From assembly GCF_005503145.1 (NCBI RefSeq), contig NZ_SCNV01000022.1, forward strand, positions 56,734 through 120,733: DNA of 64,000 nucleotides. Reading direction: 5' to 3'. Positions 58,143-64,000 of this stretch are shown piece by piece. The DNA comes from Burkholderia sp. 4M9327F10 (lineage in GTDB: Bacteria > Pseudomonadota > Gammaproteobacteria > Burkholderiales > Burkholderiaceae). The notes under the pieces were generated by a model that saw only the letters and a program-made list of their open reading frames with translations, made no database searches and was not told the origin of the DNA. The position numbers and the translations under genes are program-made. Numbering within the stretch: position 1 is the first letter of the stretch; the number at the start of each line of letters is the position of its first letter.

Positions 58143-58796
58143 ATGGCGAATACCACGCTGACCATCAGCAGCAAGAACTATTCGTCATGGTCACTGCGAG
58201 GCTGGCTGCTGACGAAGTTCAGCGGCTTGCCTTTCGAAGAGATCGTGATGCCGGTGGACGATCCGGGTGCACGCGCGGAATTGCTGTTGTTGTCGCCCTC
58301 GATTCTGGTGCCGTGTCTGTTCCACGACGGCATCAAGGTCTGGGACACGCTGGCGATTGCGGAATATCTCAACGAGGTGCAGCCCGACGCCAGGCTATTG
58401 CCGGATGACCGGCGCGCCCGGGCGCATTGCCGGGCCATTAGCGGCGAGATGCATTCGGGTTTTAGCTCGCTGCGCTCGGCGTTGCCGATGAACCTGAAGG
58501 CGCATTTTCCAGGCTTTAAGGTGTGGGCGCGTGCGCAATCCGACATCGACCGGATTGTGACGATCTGGCGCGAGTGTCTCGAGCAGTATGGCGGACCCTA
58601 TCTGTTCGGCGAACGCAGCGTCGCCGATGCGATGTATGCGCCCGTGGTGACGCGCTTTGTCACCTACGACGTCAAGCTCGACCCGGATATCGTCGAATAC
58701 GGGCAGCGCATTCTCGCATTGCCGGAAATGCAGCAATGGATGGCGGACGCGCAGCAGGAGGTCGACGAGATCGATGAACTGGACGTCGAATTCTGA
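58143..58796 (+). CDS. Glutathione S-transferase family protein
   Basis: 217 residues. N-terminal thioredoxin-like domain with the likely catalytic Ser in SSKNYSSWSLRGWLLTKFSG, cis-Pro and glutathione-binding in SPSILVPCLFHDG and DTLAIAEYLNE, then the all-helical C-terminal domain (GPYLFGERSVADAMYAPVV). A strong site (CAGGAGGAG) precedes ATG 58143. Divergent from phaZ. Substrate unknown. Confidence 0.9.
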   Translation: MANTTLTISSKNYSSWSLRGWLLTKFSGLPFEEIVMPVDDPGARAELLLLSPSILVPCLFHDGIKVWDTLAIAEYLNEVQPDARLLPDDRRARAHCRAISGEMHSGFSSLRSALPMNLKAHFPGFKVWARAQSDIDRIVTIWRECLEQYGGPYLFGERSVADAMYAPVVTRFVTYDVKLDPDIVEYGQRILALPEMQQWMADAQQEVDEIDELDVEF

Positions 58797-58824
58797 GCGC
58801 GCCGGCCTCGCGCTGGCGCGGGCG

Positions 58825-59277
58825 TCAGTCTCGCCGCGTGGTGTCCAGCTTGAATACGCTGACCACCTGCGCGAGCCGCGCGGCCTGATCGCGTAGCTCC
58901 GCGGCGGCGTGTTCGGCGTTTCCAACGATCGTGGCGTTCTGCTGCGTTGCCTCGCCGATCTGCGTGACCGCAATGTTGACCTGTTCGATGCCGCCGGACT
59001 GTTCGCGCGATGCCACGCTGATTTCGCCCATGATGGCGCGTACCTGGCCAACCCGTTCGACAATGCTGTGCATCGTCGCGCTCGCCTCCTCGGCGATCTT
59101 GAAGCCGCTTTCGACACGCGCCGTCGATTCGCCGATCAGCGTTTCGATCTCCTTCACGGCCGCCGCACTGCGTTGCGCGAGGGCGCGCACCTCGGAAGCC
59201 ACCACCGCGAAGCCCCGGCCGTGTTCGCCTGCGCGCGCGGCTTCGACGGCGGCGTTTAGTGCGAGGATGTTGGTCTG
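58825..59277 (-). pseudogene. Truncated methyl-accepting chemotaxis protein
   Basis: Only the C-terminal 150 residues of a chemoreceptor signalling domain remain, from QTNILALNAAVEAARAGEHG to the end. The match begins exactly at base 59277; upstream codons (to ATG 59325) read through unrelated transposase-derived sequence. Membrane segments, ligand domain, HAMP and half of the signalling hairpin are missing, so it cannot be a functional receptor. The lost part is not seen on the far side of the insertion, implying a deletion with the insertion. Confidence 0.85.
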
Positions 59278-59775
59278 AAGTTCTACTTTGGTCCGCGTAA
59301 GCGCAAGCGGAGCAGCAAGGTTCATATGGGTCTCGACACACGGAGTCTGCTGCTCACGTTACACATCACGCCAGCCGGTGAGCGGGCGCGCGCTCATGTG
59401 GCCGAGCTTTCGCGTTAGGTTCAGCATGCGGATTCACAGTCACCAGCCAGGCGGCGAAACTTGCGTTTGCTGGCCAGGGCTATACGGGCGACACGTCTGT
59501 GCAGACTGCGCGCGAACAGCGCTCGGAGTTGCAGGTCACGAGGTTGCCTGAGGCGAAGAAGGGCTTTGCACTATTGTCCTCCCATGTGGTCGAGCGCAGC
59601 TTCGGCTGGCTTATCTGATTCAGTTGACCAGCACGGGACTGCGCCCCGAAGAAGGTCACCCTGAGGCAAACGTCTGCCCAAGACCTTGGTTGACTTGCAT
59701 TTTGTTGTCCTCGCTATGGTCATGCTCATTCGCGCTAGACCGATTGTCCAAAGTGCCCAACACACTCTGAATTGC
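59278..59775 (+). mobile_element. Degenerate IS5-family transposase remnant
   Basis: Three pieces of one transposase can be read in different frames: KRKRSSKVHMGLDTRSLLLT from 59278 (stop at 59416), then FAGQGYTGDTSVQTAREQRS and GFALLSSHVVERSFGWLI (stop at 59616), then LHFVVLAMVMLIRARPIVQS from about 59695. Order and spacing match the C-terminal half of IS5/IS1182-like DDE transposases (SKVHxAVDT, QGYTG, VVERSFAWL, LHFVAFAMLML). The N-terminal part with the first catalytic Asp is absent. No terminal inverted repeats were found. It abuts the broken chemoreceptor gene exactly. Confidence 0.8.
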
Positions 59776-60049
59776 CTTTGGGATTCAGCGGAGTATTCAT
59801 CCTATGACCAGTTGTCGGATAACTTCTTCTGCATCAATTCGACAATCTTAGTTTCGCATTTTTGAATGAGCCTCATGCCCCGATTCGCCGCAGACGGATC
59901 ATGCAAGTTAACGGGGATTTGTTTTATCCCGAAAAACGATTGCTCCGAAAGTGCATATGGAACTTTCCCAACATTCCGTATTGCTGTTGAACTATATAGA
60001 CGCACGCTCTAGACTTACAGTCAGTTGTATAGAACTGTTAATTTTCGAT
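59776..60049. other. AT-rich intergenic region
   Basis: 274 bp with visibly lower GC than the preceding 59 kb. No gene is apparent except an upstream extension of the next frame (ATG 59951), which lacks a ribosome site. It marks the start of the atypical region. Confidence 0.4.
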
Positions 60050-60808
60050 ATGGCGAAGACCGGTATAAAAAACCGAAGTGCTCTCCTTTTTGCTTTGGCG
60101 CCCATTCTTGGAATACTTGCAGGTGTTGTCTATCTCAATTTTGAAAGTAAGCACGCGCAAAAATCAGAGCCTGAAGTGATCGCTCAATCTGCATTGGATA
60201 AAATAAATCCATTCCCGGTTAATTCAGCGGCACGTGGTGAGTTCATTTTGTTCAATCGTTGGATGCGTGACAATACAAGGTTGATGGAAATCGCCAGAAA
60301 GACGCATGCGAATGACATTCTTGCTTTGGCTGGTAATCTCGAAAAAAATGGTATATCGCGGCTTCCCGATAGTTCACTCGAAGGCTACTCAAAAATCTTT
60401 GGGCAGATACTGATTTCCATGAATGGACGTGCCTGCGCAGAGTTCCTCAGAGGCAACATGTCATTCGACGATTTTACGCGTATTGCTTATCCAGTTATAG
60501 GCTCTCTGGATAGCAAGGATGCTCGTACATGGTTTTCGATAAATGAAATGGCAATTGATGCCGAAATTAACGGTTTGCCGGAAAAATTTGCTTCGCAGGT
60601 GAAAATAAGGCGGGCAATACAAATGATATCTGAAAGACTTCCTGCCGATGAATCAACATTGTTTAAAAATGAAGTGCTCGCGCTCAACACTGATGAGGAT
60701 GCACAGCTCTGTTCTGTAGTTAACACGCTTTTTTCGGAAGTGTCAAATTTGCCGGAGCCGTATCGTGGTCAACTTGCAAGGTTGCTGCTTACGGCAAAAG
60801 CGCAGTAA
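60050..60808 (+). CDS. Membrane-anchored protein of unknown function, AT-rich gene
   Basis: 252 residues from ATG 60050. One hydrophobic segment near the N-terminus (ALLFALAPILGILAGVVYLN) acts as anchor or uncleaved signal, and the rest is a helical domain (FILFNRWMRDNTRLMEIARK, ACAEFLRGNMSFDDFTRIAY). Codon use and base composition are clearly more AT-rich than in the rest of the window. No family recognised. It lies 55 bases before the giant calcium-binding protein gene on the same strand and may be an accessory, chaperone or immunity-type partner of it. Confidence 0.65.
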   Translation: MAKTGIKNRSALLFALAPILGILAGVVYLNFESKHAQKSEPEVIAQSALDKINPFPVNSAARGEFILFNRWMRDNTRLMEIARKTHANDILALAGNLEKNGISRLPDSSLEGYSKIFGQILISMNGRACAEFLRGNMSFDDFTRIAYPVIGSLDSKDARTWFSINEMAIDAEINGLPEKFASQVKIRRAIQMISERLPADESTLFKNEVLALNTDEDAQLCSVVNTLFSEVSNLPEPYRGQLARLLLTAKAQ

Positions 60809-60863
60809 CACACATGATATAAAGAAATAAAATTCTATAAATCTAATGTAAAAGGGAATTTAA

Positions 60864-63800
60864 ATGAATGCTGCTGAATTGCCGATGCCAGAGTTGTTCG
60901 GGCCGCTGTGGAATGTCGGGATGGGCATTGTTAACGGCGTCGAGTCATCCATCGGTGGAATTACTGATAACTCTCCTAAGGAAGTCGGGCAAGGTGCCGC
61001 CGGGATCGCATCGGGAATTCTTGGCGCGGGGGCAGCTATAACTGACAACGGGTATCTGGGAAAACTGAGCACTGCGATCGGCGCGACGGCTTCCGCCACT
61101 ACGATCGGCAACTTGAACGATCAGATGGGAAAGATGCAAGGTGCTCTCAGCAACTACGATAACGCTGTGGCTTCCGGGAACGAGGGAGAAATCGCTAGCT
61201 CAGGTTTGACGCTTGCTGGAGCTGTCGCAAGCGTTATCAATACAGTGGGCGGGATGATTTCCTCTATCGCCGACGTTGCGGCCGCTGGAGGACTTGGCGG
61301 TGAAATCGGAGCTGGTGCATTAGAGGGACTTAGTGGCATTGCTCTCGGACTTGGCGCGTTGGGAGGATTACTTGGACTAGCCACTGCCGCATCGGCTTCG
61401 GTTATAGATGCTATAAAAAGCGCTGCGCAGCAGCTGGGTTCTCTAATGCAACAAAACAACAGTGGACAGGGCGGTGATCATCCAAATAACCCGGATGGCT
61501 CTCAGGACCAAATCCCCCCCACAGGCGCGGGGAGCAGCGCCATGGGCAAGTACAACAATGGAAACTATCAGATTAGCCCTCTGGTACTTGATCTTACCGG
61601 AACTGGTATCAATCTGACGCCGCTTACTTACAACTCTCCGTACTTTGATCTAACAAATGACGGTTTTGCCCGCCAAACTGGATGGGTCGGATCAGGCATG
61701 GGAATACTTTGTTTCGATCCGGATGATCGAAACATTACTAACATTACTCAATTGTTCGGAAATGCGACAACCGATGGATTCGACTTATTACGTGTACTGG
61801 ATGCGAACCATGACAATGTGATCAACGCTTCCGATCCGGTATTCAACAGTCTTCGAGTTTGGGTAGATGCGAATGGAGATGGTATCACCGAACCGGGCGA
61901 GCTCTACACACTGTCACAGCTGGGTATCGTATCCATTAATTTGAACGCAACTCAGGTTGATCAAACCATTGCTGGTAACAGAATCAGCTCTATAAGTAGT
62001 TATACATTGGCAGATGGAACAACTCGAGAAATTGCAGACGCTTGGTTTACCAACAGCAGCATGGATACCAGGTCGATCGTGCAAGTCGATGTGTCTCCAG
62101 ACGCTTCAATTCTGCCCCAATTGACCGGATATGGTACTTTGCGCGATCTGCGCTCTGCCATGACACTTGACACGACTTTGCTTGATTTGGTGAAGCAATT
62201 TCACATATTGCCGACAAGCACTACGGTTGCGAGCTTGGAGTCTTCTGTAACAGCAATCATGTATGAATGGGCTGGAGTATCGAATGTGGGACCCAATTCG
62301 CGCGGAGGCGCCATAGATGCACGGCAGCTCGAGTTCGTCGAAAGCTATCTGGGAGTGTCTTTCAACAGCGCAAGTGACGGAAAAGATCCGCAATTCAGAG
62401 CAGCGGCGGACATTCACTCCGGGTGGAACAATCTTTTCGACGCGACACTCGCGCGACTGGTGCTCCAGAGCCCGAATCTGGCAAGCTTGGTCCCCGAATT
62501 CAAGTTCGACGCCGCTACAGACACCATCCAGGCGTCGTCTTCACTTGCCCCCGCTATTTCGGCTGCATTCGAGAGACTTGGCGACATCACCAAAACGAAC
62601 TTGAGTTCATGGGAACTCCTCCTGCGTGTGGCCGATGCCGCGCGGCTAGATATGGGTTTCTCAGAGTCTCTGTTCGAGCAATTTGTGGAGGCAGCCACTA
62701 ATCGCACCGTAGCCTCGATCGCAAACGCGATCGCGTATGGACTGCAAGTCGGTGTTGACGCATCTGGGCGCATTGAAGAGACAGGTAGCGCGATCAACGA
62801 CGTGTTATATGCTGGCTCAGGAATCGGCCTTTTGATAGGTGGAGGTGGCGGCAACAACGCGGCAGCCCAGCTGTCCAGCAATGACATTTTCATGTACTCC
62901 GCTGGGGATGGCGCCTTGGAGATTGATGAGGCCGATGTAAACGCGGTCGCGCCGACCAACACTCTGCAATTTGGTAGAGGCATAAGCGGAACATCAATTT
63001 TCGCGAAGGTAAGCGGCACCAATGTCGTCATCACGGACGGTATCGCGGGGGACCAGATCACGCTCGATCGCGAAGGGTTAAAGTCGGGACTCAACGGCGT
63101 TCAACTCATAAACTTTGCTGATGGTACAAGCTGGTCGTGGCAGCAACTGCTAAGGGCATGTACGCTTGGTACTACCGGCGACGACAAACTCTACGGGGTG
63201 TTAGGAGGAGACGTCTTCGATGGCAAAGGCGGCAACGACTACGCATCCGGCGTGGGTGGCGGTGACACTTTCATTTTCAATGCGGGCTACGGCAAGCTGG
63301 AAATCAGCGAGAGCGATTCGAGCAGCAATCCGCACAACGTCCTGAAGCTGGGTGGAATCAGCGCTTCATCGGTCACCGTGAGGTCAACGGGCAACAATCT
63401 TATACTCACTGATGGAACCATCGGCGACCAGATCACGCTGGATGCAGCATTGAGCAGCAATGCGTGGGGCGTGCAGACGGTTCAGTTCGATGACGGGTCT
63501 AGTTGGACTCGACAACAGCTGTTGCAGATGGAGATGACCGGGACGCCTGGCAACGAAACGCTCTGGGGAACATCGGGAGCAGATATTATCGATGGCAAGG
63601 GTGGTAACGACGTTGCATATGGTGGAGGTGGAGGTGATACCTTCATTTTCAATGCGGGCTACGGCAAGCTGGAAATCAGCGAGAGCGATTCGAGCAGTAA
63701 TCCGCACAACGTCCTGAAGCTGGGTGGAATCAGCGCTTCATCGGTCACCGTGAGGTCAACGGGCAACAATCTTATACTCACTGATGGAACCATCGGCGAC

Positions 63801-64000
63801 CAGATCACGCTGGATGCAGCATTGAGCAGCAATGCGTGGGGCGTGCAGACGGTTCAGTTCGATGACGGGTCTAGTTGGACTCGACAACAGCTGTTGCAGA
63901 TGGAGATGACCGGGACGCCTGGCAACGAAACGCTCTGGGGAACATCGGGAGCAGATATTATCGATGGCAAGGGTGGTAACGACGTTGCATATGGTGGAGG
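60864..64000 (+). CDS. Giant RTX-like calcium-binding protein, 3' end beyond window
   Basis: Open from ATG 60864 (AAAGGGAAT upstream) to the window end, over 1045 residues. No Sec signal peptide. Residues about 1-210 are Gly/Ala-rich with glycine-zipper-like hydrophobic stretches. From about 238 comes the SPLVLDLTGTGINLTPL block common in type I-secreted calcium-binding proteins, with EF-hand-like loops DANHDNVINASD (about 313) and DANGDGITEPGEL (about 335). From residue 769 on there are tandem 124-residue units, each with RTX-type GGxGxD turns (GKGGNDVAYGGGGGDTFIF) and an HCBP-related part (FDDGSSWTRQQLL). A type I secreted adhesin, toxin or enzyme is likely; the C-terminal secretion signal is not visible. 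Confidence 0.85.
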   Translation, partial: MNAAELPMPELFGPLWNVGMGIVNGVESSIGGITDNSPKEVGQGAAGIASGILGAGAAITDNGYLGKLSTAIGATASATTIGNLNDQMGKMQGALSNYDNAVASGNEGEIASSGLTLAGAVASVINTVGGMISSIADVAAAGGLGGEIGAGALEGLSGIALGLGALGGLLGLATAASASVIDAIKSAAQQLGSLMQQNNSGQGGDHPNNPDGSQDQIPPTGAGSSAMGKYNNGNYQISPLVLDLTGTGINLTPLTYNSPYFDLTNDGFARQTGWVGSGMGILCFDPDDRNITNITQLFGNATTDGFDLLRVLDANHDNVINASDPVFNSLRVWVDANGDGITEPGELYTLSQLGIVSINLNATQVDQTIAGNRISSISSYTLADGTTREIADAWFTNSSMDTRSIVQVDVSPDASILPQLTGYGTLRDLRSAMTLDTTLLDLVKQFHILPTSTTVASLESSVTAIMYEWAGVSNVGPNSRGGAIDARQLEFVESYLGVSFNSASDGKDPQFRAAADIHSGWNNLFDATLARLVLQSPNLASLVPEFKFDAATDTIQASSSLAPAISAAFERLGDITKTNLSSWELLLRVADAARLDMGFSESLFEQFVEAATNRTVASIANAIAYGLQVGVDASGRIEETGSAINDVLYAGSGIGLLIGGGGGNNAAAQLSSNDIFMYSAGDGALEIDEADVNAVAPTNTLQFGRGISGTSIFAKVSGTNVVITDGIAGDQITLDREGLKSGLNGVQLINFADGTSWSWQQLLRACTLGTTGDDKLYGVLGGDVFDGKGGNDYASGVGGGDTFIFNAGYGKLEISESDSSSNPHNVLKLGGISASSVTVRSTGNNLILTDGTIGDQITLDAALSSNAWGVQTVQFDDGSSWTRQQLLQMEMTGTPGNETLWGTSGADIIDGKGGNDVAYGGGGGDTFIFNAGYGKLEISESDSSSNPHNVLKLGGISASSVTVRSTGNNLILTDGTIGDQITLDAALSSNAWGVQTVQFDDGSSWTRQQLLQMEMTGTPGNETLWGTSGADIIDGKGGNDVAYGG
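63168..64000 (+). repeat. 372-bp in-frame tandem repeats in the RTX-like gene
   Basis: Units start at 63168, 63540 and 63912. The first 100 bases of unit 1 are diverged, but 63270-63539 and 63642-63911 are identical except for one synonymous change (C63326 against T63698). The visible 89 bases of unit 3 equal the start of unit 2. An older diverged copy precedes unit 1 (from about 62960). The array continues past the window. Confidence 0.92.

Noticed and set aside
62106..63094. Minus-strand frames opposite the RTX-like gene
   Set aside because: Complement of a continuous frame with calcium-binding motifs; no independent evidence.
63168..64000. CRISPR or satellite array
   Set aside because: The 372-bp period is in frame, encodes RTX-type units and has no spacer variation.
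1..64000. tRNA, rRNA, prophage or complete IS element
   Set aside because: No cloverleaf, rRNA core or phage gene was recognised; the only mobile DNA seen is the decayed IS5-family fragment.

Overview
The window looks like chromosome (or second replicon) of a Burkholderiaceae bacterium, most likely a Paraburkholderia. The reasons are high GC with dense genes, an H-NS protein of the short beta-proteobacterial type, an intracellular PHB depolymerase, a non-phosphorylative L-fucose operon fed by an ABC transporter, a formaldehyde-activating enzyme homologue and several small secreted proteins typical of the group. The genus is inference from gene content. I saw no rRNA, tRNA or CRISPR array.

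Layout. (1) 1-5721: the end of an exopolysaccharide or O-antigen locus, with polymerase/ligase, Wzx-type flippase, two glycosyltransferases and a secreted glycoside hydrolase in a tightly coupled operon. (2) 5862-9087: a GntP-family permease divergent from a sigma-54 enhancer-binding regulator. The gap holds a near-consensus -24/-12 promoter and three equally built palindromes. (3) 9166-12677: small secreted proteins, a serine hydrolase and an H-NS protein. (4) 13293-17826: Fae homologue, aldo/keto reductase, aldehyde dehydrogenase and MFS transporter. (5) 18110-29154: prfC, a LysR regulator, a Pat-like acetyltransferase, a TPR glycosyltransferase, and cell-envelope lipoproteins including a degenerate LytM protein and RlpA.

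(6) 29363-39441: a complete L-fucose pathway. An IclR regulator is divergent from binding protein, ATPase and permease, then two altronate-dehydratase-type subunits, an AKR sugar dehydrogenase, a COG3618 lactonase, an SDR and a FAH-family hydrolase. Together they would take L-fucose through fuconolactone, fuconate, 2-keto-3-deoxy-fuconate and the 2,4-diketo acid to pyruvate and lactate. (7) 39458-51474: thioesterase, secreted alpha/beta hydrolase, a large winged-helix STAND ATPase convergent with a LuxR protein whose receiver is degenerate, a chemoreceptor, an AGE-family epimerase, MgtC, and an Ala-rich membrane protein. Two copies of a 97-bp repeat lie upstream of the hydrolase and of the chemoreceptor.

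(8) 51736-58796: small proteins, a HigBA-type toxin-antitoxin pair, 3-hydroxyacyl-CoA dehydrogenase, flavin reductase, cupin, phaZ and a GST. (9) 58825-64000: a chemoreceptor gene truncated by the remains of an IS5-family transposase, then AT-richer DNA with a membrane-anchored protein of unknown function and the start of a very large RTX-like calcium-binding protein. Its C-terminal part is built of almost identical 372-bp tandem repeats that run off the window. This last region looks like the edge of an acquired island and is the most unusual part, together with the sigma-54 control region.
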